Below, one piece after another: positions 33,659-42,104 of a DNA stretch of 64,000 nucleotides (position 1 is its first letter; each line of letters starts with the position of its first letter). The position numbers and the translations under genes are program-made. The notes below the pieces were generated by a model. The model did not search any database and was not told the DNA's origin. It worked only from the letters and a program-made list of their open reading frames with translations. The DNA is from Rhizobium rosettiformans. Its GTDB lineage: Bacteria > Pseudomonadota > Alphaproteobacteria > Rhizobiales > Rhizobiaceae. The stretch spans positions 1 to 64,000 of the forward strand of contig NZ_CP032406.1 of assembly GCF_016806065.1 (NCBI RefSeq), written 5' to 3'.

Positions 33659-35287
33659 TCAGTTGTCGAAGCGCCACTTGAGAGACACGCCGCCGGTCGC
33701 GTTGTGGTCGAGCGCCGGAATGGCGGAGAGGAGCCGGCGTGTGTAGCTTTCCTTCGGCCTGTCGAAGATCGCGTCGCGAGCGCCCTCCTCGATGATCCGG
33801 CCGTCCTGCATGACGACGACGCGGTCGGCGACCTGTTCAACGACGCCCAGATCGTGGCTGATGAACAGGCAAGAAAAGCCATAGCGTTTCTGCAGGTTGG
33901 AGAAGAGATCGAGCACCTGTGCCCGAACCGTCACGTCGAGCGCCGAAACCGGCTCGTCGGCAATCAGGAAGCGCGGGCGGCGCGCCATCGCGCGGGCAAT
34001 GGCAACGCGCTGGCGCTGGCCGCCGGAAAGTTCGTGCGGGTAGCGGCTGGCATAGCTGGCGTCGAGACCGACCTCCTCCAGCGTTTCCAGCGTTCGCTTG
34101 CGCTTGGCTGCCGCATCGAGGTTCGGCACCAGCCGCAGTGCTTCCTCGACCAGAGCAAGGATCGTCATGCGAGGATCGAGCGAGGAATACGGATCCTGAA
34201 ACACCATCTGGCAGTTCATCCGGTAGTCCTGCCAGTCTTGGTCGCGCGTCCGTCCCTGAAAGCGAATCTCGCCTTCATTTTCCCGAACCAGCCCGGATAT
34301 GGTGCGGCCAAGCGTCGTCTTGCCGGACCCCGATCCCCCGACGAGTGCGACAACCTCACCCTCGTGAATGTCGATGCTGACGCCATGCAGGGCACGCTTC
34401 GCCTTGGCTTTTCCGAACAGCGACTTGCGACCGGGATAATCGACAACAATGTTCTTGGCGGACACGATCGGCGCTTTCGACATGTCAACCGCGCGCCGTT
34501 CGCCCCTGAACGGCAGGGAGGAGAGCAGCTTCTGCGTATAGGGATGCTGCGGCGCTTCCAGCAGGCTTTCGGTGCGGCCGTGCTCGACGATCGAGCCTTT
34601 TTCCATGACCACGATGCGGCTCGTGTAACGGGCCACCATGGGCAGGTCGTGGCTGATCAGGAGAACTGCGGTACCTTCGGCGCGAGTGAGCTCCACCATC
34701 AGTTCCATGACGTCGCGCTGGATGACCGCGTCGAGCGCCGTAGTCGGTTCGTCGGCAATCAGTAGAGCCGGCTTCAGCAGCATGACGGAGGCAAGCATGA
34801 TGCGCTGGCGCATGCCGCCAGAGAATTCGTGCGGATAGGCGGCGAGCGCACCCTCTGGATCACGGATGCCGACACGACGCAGCATCTCAAGGATGCGGAC
34901 GCGCCGCTCGTCGGGCGTGAGCGTCGTGTGGAGGATGAGCCCCTCCTCCAGTTGCCGGCCAATGGTCATCGAGGGGTTGAGGGAGGTCATCGGTTCTTGG
35001 AAGACGACGCCGATCTCGGCACCGCGCAGGCGGCGAAGCTGCCCGGCATCAAGGCCCAGCACGTCGCGCCCCTTGTAGGCGATGGATCCTCCGCTGACCT
35101 GGATGGCAGGAGGCAGCAGCGAGATCAGTGCGCGGGTGGCCAGCGTCTTGCCGGAGCCGCTTTCTCCAACGATGCCGAAAATTTCGCCGGATTTGATATC
35201 GAAGGAGATCTCGTTGACAACCTTGTGGCCGGTGCGGGCGACCTCAAGTGAAAGGCCGCGGACGCTCAAAAGGGTTTCCGTCGTCAT
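33659..35287 (-). CDS. Oligopeptide-type ABC transporter, two ATPase domains in one chain
   Basis: 542 aa DppD-DppF fusion. First domain: GESGSGKTLATR, FSGGMRQR, LIADEPTTALD. Second: GGSGSGKTTLGR, LSGGQRQR, LIADEPVSALD. Start ATG 35287 (MTTETLLSVRGL) overlaps the DppC stop (ATGA). Same two-domain layout as at 5338 but clearly diverged, so it is a separate system rather than a recent duplicate. Confidence 0.93.
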   Translation of the reverse strand: MTTETLLSVRGLSLEVARTGHKVVNEISFDIKSGEIFGIVGESGSGKTLATRALISLLPPAIQVSGGSIAYKGRDVLGLDAGQLRRLRGAEIGVVFQEPMTSLNPSMTIGRQLEEGLILHTTLTPDERRVRILEMLRRVGIRDPEGALAAYPHEFSGGMRQRIMLASVMLLKPALLIADEPTTALDAVIQRDVMELMVELTRAEGTAVLLISHDLPMVARYTSRIVVMEKGSIVEHGRTESLLEAPQHPYTQKLLSSLPFRGERRAVDMSKAPIVSAKNIVVDYPGRKSLFGKAKAKRALHGVSIDIHEGEVVALVGGSGSGKTTLGRTISGLVRENEGEIRFQGRTRDQDWQDYRMNCQMVFQDPYSSLDPRMTILALVEEALRLVPNLDAAAKRKRTLETLEEVGLDASYASRYPHELSGGQRQRVAIARAMARRPRFLIADEPVSALDVTVRAQVLDLFSNLQKRYGFSCLFISHDLGVVEQVADRVVVMQDGRIIEEGARDAIFDRPKESYTRRLLSAIPALDHNATGGVSLKWRFDN

Positions 35288-36102
35288 TTCAGACCTCTCA
35301 TGCGCGGGTCGAGCCGGTCGCGAAGGGCATCGCCCAGAAGATTGATGCCGAGCAGGGTCAGCGCGATGCAGAGGCCGGGGAAGAGGCCGAGCCAGACGGC
35401 CTGCTGGATGAAGGGTCGGCCGGCAGCCAGCATGTTGCCCCAGGTTGGCGCCGGCGGCGGCACGCCGAGACCGAGGAAGGAGAGCGCGCTTTCCGACAGG
35501 ATGGCCCAGCCGAACATCGAGGTGGCAAGCACCGTGATCGGCGCCAGGCAATTGGGCAGGACGTGGCGGAACATGGTGAACAGCTCACCATTGCCCATTA
35601 CCCGCGAAGCTTCGATGAACTCGCGTTCCCGCAGTGACAGAACCGCACCGCGCACGACGCGCGCCATGGACGGCGTGTAGGCGATGCCGAGCGCAAAGAT
35701 GATGCCATACTGGTTGGCGCCGAAGACGGCGAGCAGGCCGAGGGCGAGCAGGATGCCGGGAAATGCCAGCAGCGCATTGTTGACCGCCATGATGACGCCA
35801 TCCAACCAGCCGCGGGCATAGCCGCTGACCAGCCCGATCAGCGTGCCGCAGATGGTGGCAAAGCTGACCGTCAGGAAGCCGATCCAGACACTCGCCTTGG
35901 CGCCGACCATCAGGCGGCTCAGCACATCGCGGCCGAACTCGTCGGTGCCCAGAAGATGGACCGCACTCGGGGCGGCCAAACGCGCCGTGAATGACAGCTT
36001 CATCGGGTCAAAAGGGGTCCAGACGAGGCCGATAGCGGCGGTCATCAGAAGGACAGCAATAAGGATGCCGCCGATGAGGCCGTTGAGGGTAAACGTCTTC
36101 AT
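35284..36102 (-). CDS. ABC transporter permease, DppC type
   Basis: 272 aa, six helices. LLGTDEFGRDVLSRLMVGAKASVWIG (residues about 49-74) and the EAA loop REFIEASRVMGNGELFTMFRHVLPNCLAP identify the DppC group; it ends GDALRDRLDPRMRGLK. Overlaps the upstream DppB gene and the downstream ATPase gene by four bases each. Confidence 0.93.
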   Translation of the reverse strand: MKTFTLNGLIGGILIAVLLMTAAIGLVWTPFDPMKLSFTARLAAPSAVHLLGTDEFGRDVLSRLMVGAKASVWIGFLTVSFATICGTLIGLVSGYARGWLDGVIMAVNNALLAFPGILLALGLLAVFGANQYGIIFALGIAYTPSMARVVRGAVLSLREREFIEASRVMGNGELFTMFRHVLPNCLAPITVLATSMFGWAILSESALSFLGLGVPPPAPTWGNMLAAGRPFIQQAVWLGLFPGLCIALTLLGINLLGDALRDRLDPRMRGLK

Positions 36103-37043
36103 TCGGCAACAACTCGCGGATCAAAGAGGGGATAGAGCAGGTCGACGACGAGGTTGACCAGCACGTAGGACAGGGCGACGAACAGCAGACAGCCTTGGAT
36201 GACCGGGTAGTCACGGGCAAAGATGGCATCGACCATCAGCCGTCCGAGGCCCGGGATGGTGAACACCGTCTCGATGACCGCGATACCGCCGAGCAGGTTG
36301 CCGAGGATAAGGCCGATCATCGTCCAGGTCGGGCCAAACGCATTCTTGAACGCATGGCGCCAGAGGACGGCACTTTCCGACAGCCCCTTGGCGCGGGCGT
36401 GCGTGATATAGTCGAGCCGCAGTACCTCCAACGTCGAGGCGCGCGCCATGCGGATCAGCACGCCGGCCTCGTGGATGACCAGCGTCATGACCGGAAGCAC
36501 CAGATACATCAGCCCGCCGACGACGTTGTCTCCGATCGACACGTGGCCGAGCACTGGCAGCCAGCCGAGCTTCAGACCGAAGAAGAGGAGCAGCAGCAGG
36601 CCGAGCCAGAAGGTCGGGATTGACAGGAGAACCGTGGCCGTGCCGACCAGCGCGAGGTCGGTGACGCTATTCTGCCGCCATGCGGCGATGACGCCTGCGG
36701 GGACCGCGATTAGGCTCGCGAGCAGCACCGCCACCAGAACGATCTCGGCACTGACGGCAAAGCGCGAGACCACCAGCGGCAACACCGGCTCGTCGTTGAC
36801 GATGGATTTGCCGAAATCGCCATGCAGCACATTGCCGGCCCAGATGACGAACTGCTGCGGCATCGACTTGTCGAGCCCGAGTTCGGTGCGCATCTGCGCA
36901 ATCTGCTCAGGCTGGGCCATGTCGCCCAGCATCAGGGCTGCTGGATCGCCGGGAATGAAGCGGATAAGGGTAAAAACGGTGATCGAAACGAGCACGATCG
37001 TCGGAAGCGCCATCACGAGACGGTTCAGAATAAATCTCAGCAT
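36099..37043 (-). CDS. ABC transporter permease, DppB type
   Basis: 314 aa. Begins MLRFILNRLVMALPTIVLVS with the DppB extension RFIPGDPAALMLGDMA; the EAA loop reads LDYITHARAKGLSESAVLWRHAFKNA; ends LLYPLFDPRVVAE. The ATG at 37043 has GGGGAA upstream; a GTG four codons earlier is less likely. First gene of the operon permease-permease-ATPase-hydrolase-binding protein-M20. Confidence 0.93.
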   Translation of the reverse strand: MLRFILNRLVMALPTIVLVSITVFTLIRFIPGDPAALMLGDMAQPEQIAQMRTELGLDKSMPQQFVIWAGNVLHGDFGKSIVNDEPVLPLVVSRFAVSAEIVLVAVLLASLIAVPAGVIAAWRQNSVTDLALVGTATVLLSIPTFWLGLLLLLFFGLKLGWLPVLGHVSIGDNVVGGLMYLVLPVMTLVIHEAGVLIRMARASTLEVLRLDYITHARAKGLSESAVLWRHAFKNAFGPTWTMIGLILGNLLGGIAVIETVFTIPGLGRLMVDAIFARDYPVIQGCLLFVALSYVLVNLVVDLLYPLFDPRVVAE

Positions 37044-37135
37044 GATATTCCCCACGATTGATGGCCGGTTTTCCCTCCGGTCACCACCGGTTTCTTTGGG
37101 AAGACTATGACGACGCGATCAAAATGGCGCAACAG

Positions 37136-37151
37136 TATGATAAACTTCATA
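37136..37151. promoter_or_regulatory. Candidate LysR-type binding site
   Basis: TATGA-TAAACT-TCATA, a symmetric T-N11-A site, 93 bp upstream of the first permease and 70 bp from the LysR stop. LysR family members commonly bind such sites; the pairing with the adjacent regulator is inference. Confidence 0.45.
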
Positions 37152-37220
37152 GCGTTATGCAGCCCGCGCAGCATCCGGCGGCAATCATGATGCCCGAGAA
37201 TCAATGTTAAATAACTGAAT

Positions 37221-38126
37221 TCATGCAGTTTGTTGTGACAGCTGGATCTGTCGTTTCAGCGCGTTGCTGAGAGCCTGTGCGGCAATTGACAACGGTACGC
37301 CTGCTGCTCGAGCAAGGCCAAACTCCTGCGATGCCCTCGGCACAAATGGTCGCTGCACCACCGGCAGGTGACGGTAGAGGTTGGCGTAGAAGCTGCTGAT
37401 GATGCTGACCCCGAGCCCATGCGCCACGTAGGAGCAGGCTGAACTGTTGGTATGGGTCTCGATCTTTACCACCTGCTTGACCCCGGCGCGCTTGAAGGTC
37501 TGGTCGAGCGACATGCGGTTGGGTCGCTGCCGCCCGATGAGGATCAGCGGCACGTTGCGCAGGTCCTTCGCGGAGATCTCCTCCAGTTGCGCAAGCGGAT
37601 GATGCTCGGGCACGACGCAGACGCTGGTGCCGCTCGCCACCTTCTCCACCGCGATGCCGGGACCCGTTTCGCCTTCCATGCGCAAGAAACCGATGTCGAT
37701 AACGCGCTCGCCGACCAGCTTGTTGATTGCCGTCGTCGTCTCGAAGAACGTCTCAATACGCACGCCGGGGAAGTCGCGTACGTAGTCCACGAGCATCGCC
37801 GGCGCGAAATTCTCCCACATGCTGCTCGGTAGGCCGATGCGGACGATCTCCGGGCCAGAGGCGCCACTGCGCAGGTCTTCCGCGTTCCCGGACATGCGCT
37901 CCACGGCCAGCAGCACGTTTTCAGCATCACGCCCGAGCGCGAGCGCTTCCGGCGTCGCGATCAACCGTCCCTTGTCGCGGGCGAAAAGCGTGATGGAGAG
38001 ATCCAGCTCCAGCTGATGCAGCATACGGCTAACACCGGATTGGCTTAATCCCAAGGCCTTTGCCGTGGCGATAGTCGAGCCGGTCGCCAAAAGCGTGCGC
38101 AGCACTTCTAACTGTTTGATGTTCAT
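37221..38126 (-). CDS. LysR-family transcriptional regulator
   Basis: 301 aa. N-terminal winged helix MNIKQLEVLRTLLATGSTIA, TAKALGLSQSGVSRMLHQLE (residues 1-60) and a periplasmic-binding-like effector domain (about 90-290). It is upstream of and codirectional with the oligopeptide/M20 operon, with 177 bp between, so it is the probable activator of that operon. Confidence 0.9.
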   Translation of the reverse strand: MNIKQLEVLRTLLATGSTIATAKALGLSQSGVSRMLHQLELDLSITLFARDKGRLIATPEALALGRDAENVLLAVERMSGNAEDLRSGASGPEIVRIGLPSSMWENFAPAMLVDYVRDFPGVRIETFFETTTAINKLVGERVIDIGFLRMEGETGPGIAVEKVASGTSVCVVPEHHPLAQLEEISAKDLRNVPLILIGRQRPNRMSLDQTFKRAGVKQVVKIETHTNSSACSYVAHGLGVSIISSFYANLYRHLPVVQRPFVPRASQEFGLARAAGVPLSIAAQALSNALKRQIQLSQQTA

Positions 38127-38644
38127 ACGGCCGACACCCTCGATGTAAAGCGCTCAAAGTAACGGCCGGTGTGTCAAAAATGCAGACCGTGGCTGCTTGG
38201 CAGGGACAGGAAGGCCGCAACGAACGTAGTAGGAAAAACCGGATACGAATCATAGCCGATATTCAACCCTAAACACTTTGCGGGACTTGGGTGACACCAA
38301 CTTCAGAGGCCGATCCTGGCGCGAGAAGTGTGCTTCTACGCGAGGCGCGACGGATAACTCGATGTCGTGCACGCGATCAGGAAGAACTACCCACGTGAAG
38401 TATCTATGGGTGTCCTCGATCTGCGGCCACAGGGACAGTTACCGCGAGATTGATACGGCGTTAGTCTGCGCCTCGCGCACAAGGGCGCTTGAGCTCGCCT
38501 CCCGGAGAACAGTGAACCGTCCGGAGAAGCATTCGGGCGTCCCTAACTTGGAACCCAGGTGCCGCGAAACGCGACCGAACAGTTTGGGGCGCAGCAACGT
38601 CAAACTTCTAAGTTCGTATTGCTGCAAGCAACCCGTCTGAAAGG
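38127..38644. other. No gene recognised between LysR and the Fic remnant
   Basis: A 120-codon plus-strand frame (38278-38640) has no ribosome binding site and no familiar motif. Some of the sequence next to 38640 may be decayed 5' part of the Fic gene. Confidence 0.45.
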
Positions 38645-39303
38645 TCGGTCGCATACCATTCACTCTCGATCGAAGGGTACAGCGATACTCCGGAACTCAT
38701 TGATCGCGTGCGCGATGGTACGTGGGATCCGGATGTGGATCAGCAGGATAGGCAAAGCCCGGATGCCTTGGCAGCACGCGGTTATTGGCAGGCATTTCAA
38801 AGCGTGAAGGAATCTGTTGCGGAGATTCTCCGCGGCGCACCGGCAGGAGCCGTTGTCCGAAATCAACATAGGGATTGGTACCGCGAATTGTTCGGTCCCT
38901 CGGTCGCTGCAGGTATTCTGAAACCGAGCGCCCTCGCGGGCTATCGAAACCACCCTGTCTTCGCGGATCATGGCATGTACCACCGCGTTCCGAAGCGGTT
39001 CCTGATGGAATGGACACCCTGTTCGATCTACTGGAGAAGGAAAGCGAACCAGCGGTTAGGGCAGTCCTTGGCCACTGGTTGATAGGCTATGTTCATCCCT
39101 ATCCTGACGGCAACGGACGGATGGCGCGCTTCCTGATGAACGCCATGTTCGCCTCGGGTGGATTTCCATGGGCAGTGGTTAGGGTTGAGGATCGGTCAAC
39201 TTATTTGGCCGGCCTTGAACAGGCGAGCGTCCACATGAACGTCAAACCGTTCGCGGAATTCATCGCGGAGCGCACTTCTTGGTCGATGAGTAAGGCACTC
39301 TAA
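38645..39303 (+). pseudogene. Fic-domain adenylyltransferase, truncated and frameshifted
   Basis: Fic proteins AMPylate target proteins. Reading starts without a start codon at SVAYHSLSIEGYSDTPELI; SLSIEG fits the inhibitory-helix motif (S/T)xxxE(G/N) of class II Fic proteins. It continues ALAARGYWQAFQSVKES, WYRELFGPSVAAGILKP, then the frame shifts near 38965. In the new frame come HVPPRSEAVPDGMDTLFDLL and the catalytic HPYPDGNGRMAR (the HxFx(D/E)GNGR motif), ending at 39303. The N-terminal 80-100 residues of the family are missing. Both functional motifs survive, so the inactivation looks fairly recent. Confidence 0.82.
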
Positions 39304-39343
39304 AATCATCGATCGCCTTGATGGGATTTGCACCAACGGCCTT

Positions 39344-39775
39344 CTAGTCGAAGTTCTGATCAATCCACGGATTGATAATTTTCAATCCAGCTGCCTTGAA
39401 CGGGCTTGTGTCTCTCGTTGCCACAACGAGCCCCCTCTCTGCAGCTGTGGCCGCAATCAATCCATCGGCTTTGCCGATCGCTTTACCGGATACTCGCGCG
39501 CCTGCCATCAGATCAGAGTAGAGCCGCGAGGTGCTTAGGGTGAAGGGCAAAATACGCTCAACAAAATGTGGTAGGACCTCATCCTCAAGACGGTTGCGGA
39601 GGATTGTTTGACGGCGCCCGATAGGCATTGATGCGATGCCAAACCGAAGCTCCGCAACCGATATCGCAGAGATAAAGAGCGTTTCGATTGCCTGGGCATC
39701 CAACCAAGCCACAACCGTTGCAGCTGGAGCAGGCTTCCACGGCTCCGATATCACGTTGGTGTCTATCAAGATCAT
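39344..39775 (-). CDS. fitB: FitB/VapC-type PIN-domain toxin
   Basis: 143 aa. PIN RNase: MILIDTNVISE (Asp5), AISVAELRFGIA (Glu42), GKADGLIAATAAERGL (Asp104) and VVATRDTSPF (Asp122) give the full acidic quartet. Length and the NVISE-PAP segment resemble the FitB branch. Start ATG overlaps the antitoxin stop (ATGA). Intact. Confidence 0.88.
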   Translation of the reverse strand: MILIDTNVISEPWKPAPAATVVAWLDAQAIETLFISAISVAELRFGIASMPIGRRQTILRNRLEDEVLPHFVERILPFTLSTSRLYSDLMAGARVSGKAIGKADGLIAATAAERGLVVATRDTSPFKAAGLKIINPWIDQNFD

Positions 39776-40023
39776 TCGAAAGTCATCGGTTCAGCTGGCG
39801 TATTGTCGCGCTCTTGCAGAGCTTCAACATCACTGTCTGACAGGTCGGCCTCCCGACCAATGTCCACAAGCAATGACCCGAGCTTTATGCGTTGAGACGG
39901 GCGAACAGCGGCCTCAAGAATATCGCGAATTTCCGCCTCAGTGCTCCGGCCATGATGAGCTGCTCTCACACGCAAAGCGCGGTGGGTTTCATCAGAAAGA
40001 TTCCGAATGGTAACTGCCGGCAT
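39772..40023 (-). CDS. fitA: FitA-type ribbon-helix-helix antitoxin
   Basis: 83 aa. Starts MPAVTIRNLSDETHRALRVRAAHHGRSTEAEIRDILEAAV, the Arc/MetJ-like ribbon-helix-helix typical of FitA, which binds palindromic operators and neutralises FitB with its C-terminal tail (SDSDVEALQERDNTPAEPMTFE). An alternative start two codons upstream adds Met-Gly. Reads away from the 40047-40084 palindrome, the likely autoregulatory site. Confidence 0.88.
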   Translation of the reverse strand: MPAVTIRNLSDETHRALRVRAAHHGRSTEAEIRDILEAAVRPSQRIKLGSLLVDIGREADLSDSDVEALQERDNTPAEPMTFE

Positions 40024-40046
40024 CCCCATGACCTCGCTTAGCAGAT

Positions 40047-40084
40047 AACAATGATATCAAATTATCCCATATGATATCATTGTT
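40047..40084. promoter_or_regulatory. Long perfect inverted repeat, fitAB operator
   Basis: 13-bp perfect arms AACAATGATATCA (40047-40059) and TGATATCATTGTT (40072-40084), 12-bp spacer, 24 bp before fitA. Each arm contains the palindrome TGATATCA, so four half-sites exist, suiting a tetramer of FitAB bound to DNA. Confidence 0.75.
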
Positions 40085-40087
40085 CAA

Positions 40088-40369
40088 GTGGCTCTCGGAG
40101 AGGCCGCAGCCACTCTCGAAAAGTGGTTTGCGGGCACTGAAGGGCCAGAATCACTCTTTGCAGGTCGTGTCCTTCCGTTCGACGAAAAGGCCGCTCTCAT
40201 CTGGGGAGAACTGATGGCACAGGGAAAGGCGGCAGGTCGCCCGCGAAGTGCGTTGGATACGATCGTGGCTGCCATCGCCCAATGCAATGGATGCATTGTT
40301 GTCATCGATAATCAGCGAGATTTTCACGGGATCGAAATCATAAATCCTATTCGAGCGAGAGCGATCTAA
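40088..40369 (+). pseudogene. VapC-type PIN toxin, C-terminal fragment
   Basis: 93 codons reading ...EKWFAGTEGPESLFAGRVLPFDEKAALIWGEL then GRPRSALDTIVAAIAQCNGC and VIDNQRDFHGIEIINP, the C-terminal two thirds of a PIN toxin (Asp in SALDTIVAA; Asp-Asn in VIDNQRDF). The N-terminal strand with the first catalytic Asp is absent: upstream sequence is the fitAB operator. Oriented opposite to fitAB, so a junction between two modules lies at about 40085. Confidence 0.7.
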
Positions 40370-40592
40370 ACGACTGCTAGATTTTCGCCTTTATGAGATA
40401 CGAACCGACCCAGAGGCTGCAGAAAGGCAACGCCCGCTCATCTATATTACTAGCCTTGCCCTAAAATTAGGCGCGCGCGTTCGGCAGCGAACGTTCTCCT
40501 TTTCGCACTGCTTCTTTCCCCACACATCCCGTTAAATGTTCAGCCTTCTCCAGATCACGGATCAGGCTAAGGACGGACGCCAGTGGCTAGAA

Positions 40593-40706
40593 ATCAGGCT
40601 ACAGACTGCTATCACGAAAACGTTCATCAGTCTACAGCCTGATAGAATGCGCGTTATGATCACCCTATAAGCTGATAACGAAAACCTATTATCAGTTTAT
40701 GGGCTG
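40593..40706. promoter_or_regulatory. Two tandem dyads before mobile mystery protein A
   Basis: Dyad 1: ATCAGGCTACAGACTG (40593-40608) / CAGTCTACAGCCTGAT (40628-40643). Dyad 2: CACCCTATAAGCTGATAA (40661-40678) / TTATCAGTTTATGGGCTG (40689-40706). Each spacer contains CGAAAAC, so the two are copies of one element about 50 bp long. Dyad 2 ends just before the gene. The adjacent XRE-like protein is the likely binder. Confidence 0.6.
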
Positions 40707-40710
40707 AGAA

Positions 40711-41172
40711 ATGAAAAGCGATACTCGCAAAAGAGCACGGCGACGGCTTGACGAAAGACTTCAGGCGCTCCAACCAGTTGATCGATTTAGGGCGCCGCCG
40801 AAGGGATGGATACGAGCGCTGCGCGATGCCTTCGGCATGACGGGTGCGCAGCTGGGCACGCGCATTGGAGTCCGGCCGCAAACAGTTGAATCAATCGAAA
40901 AGTCGGAAGCAGCTGGGACAATCCAACTCAAGACCCTGCGCCGCGCTGCCGAGGCACTGGATTGCACGCTCGTCTATGCCCTCGTTCCAAACAGCTCACT
41001 TGAAGCCGTTGTCGAGGCGCGGGCGCGCAAGATCGCAACACGCGAACTCCAGCGCGTCGCGCACACGATGCGTTTGGAAGCACAAGGCACGGACCATGCG
41101 GATTTCGAATCTCGTATCCAGGCATACATCCTCGACAGGCTATCTGAGCGCGATCTCTGGAACGAAGTATGA
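40711..41172 (+). CDS. Mobile mystery protein A (XRE-type DNA-binding protein)
   Basis: 153 aa. The order is typical of this family: basic start (KRARRRLDERLQALQPVDRF), PPKGWIRALRDAFGMTGAQLGTRIGVRPQTV (helix-turn-helix, residues about 30-65), then ALDCTLVYALVPN and RARKIATRELQRVAHTM. Known to occur as the first gene of a two-gene mobile pair with a Fic-domain protein B and to resemble a toxin-antitoxin antitoxin. It overlaps the B gene by ATGA. Intact here. Confidence 0.8.
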   Translation: MKSDTRKRARRRLDERLQALQPVDRFRAPPKGWIRALRDAFGMTGAQLGTRIGVRPQTVESIEKSEAAGTIQLKTLRRAAEALDCTLVYALVPNSSLEAVVEARARKIATRELQRVAHTMRLEAQGTDHADFESRIQAYILDRLSERDLWNEV

Positions 41173-41764
41173 CAGATCTTTTCCAGGAACCTGAGGACGC
41201 GACGCCGCTTGAGCCGCAGGAACGAGAGGGTTTGCTTCAGACCTAGATCACGCACCGCCGCGACCTGAACGAAGCGGAAGAGGAAAACATCGTCGGAGGG
41301 GCGGCTTGGGCGCGTGGCCGGCGGCGCGTACCACTCGAACAGATGCTCAGCGAAGACTTCATGCGGACACTACATAAGCGGATGTTCGGTGACGTCTGGC
41401 AGTGGGCCGGCACGTTCCGGTCGACGGAGCGCAACATCGGCGTTCACGCTTATCGTATTGGGATGGAGCTCGCGAGTTTATTGAGCGACATCCGTTACTG
41501 GATTGAACACAAGACCTTTCCACCGGATGAGGTAGCAATCAGATTCCATCATCGCCTCGTCGCCATCCACCGTTCCCGAACGAAAATGGACGGCAGGCAC
41601 GTCTCGCAGCCGACCTACTGATCGAGCGGCTTGGCAGTGATCCTTTTACTTGGGGCGGCGGCAGTCTGGCCAATGTTGGCGAATTGCGAGGACGCTACGT
41701 CGCAGCACTACGCGCGGCGGACAATCATGACATCGCGCCACTTCTGGAATTCGCGCGCGGCTGA
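41169..41764 (+). pseudogene. Mobile mystery protein B (Fic domain), stop and frameshift
   Basis: Reads MTDLFQEPEDATPLEPQERE then a TAG at 41244 where family members have Trp (LLQ-T-W-ITHRRDLNEAE). After the stop the same frame continues FMRTLHKRMFGDVWQWAGTFR and FHHRLVAIH. One base is missing near 41571; corrected, it reads HPFPNENGRQAR, the Fic motif with the second Gly of GNGR's first Gly position replaced by Glu (NEN for NGN). It then continues LAADLLIERLGSDPFTWGGG to LLEFARG and stop at 41764. Three separate hits on the toxin while the partner stays intact. Confidence 0.82.
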
Positions 41765-41921
41765 CAGGGCCCATCGCATGTTCGACAAAGACGGTAGGTA
41801 ACACATGGCGCTCGATTGGCGGCACTCCAAGAGACTTGTCCATTCCGGGTTCACGCCCCAGCAAGTATGTCAGGGCGAGCCCCCACGCTCTTGAAGGGAA
41901 ACGAACCAGCGTCCGGTCAAC

Positions 41922-42065
41922 TTAAATGACTGCTTGCAATTTGCACCCAGCCGCTTGAGCACATGGCAAGAACAAGATGCAGCTTAGAAGAGGCTGCTTT
42001 TCGGCCAGGTAGATGTTCACCCTCTGCGGATAGGGCCCAAAGGTGAAATTGAAGATTTCGATCAC
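41922..42065 (-). pseudogene. Glutathione S-transferase, N-terminal fragment
   Basis: A GTG start at 42065 (AAGGAGG 10 bp upstream) gives VIEIFNFTFGPYPQRVNIYLAEKQ, the thioredoxin-fold start of glutathione S-transferases (SPYPQRV-I-LAEKG). After about 25 residues the resemblance ends and the frame stops at 41922. The promoter-proximal end is preserved but the gene is cut off at the edge of the Fic/TA region. Confidence 0.55.
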
Positions 42066-42104
42066 AGCTCATTCCTCCTTATCGACAGGGCGTTGTGCGT
42101 GCGA

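Noticed and set aside
33659..35551. Longer ATPase with about 88 extra N-terminal residues
   Set aside because: The extension overlaps the DppC gene and is not ATPase-like; the ATG at 35287 fits.
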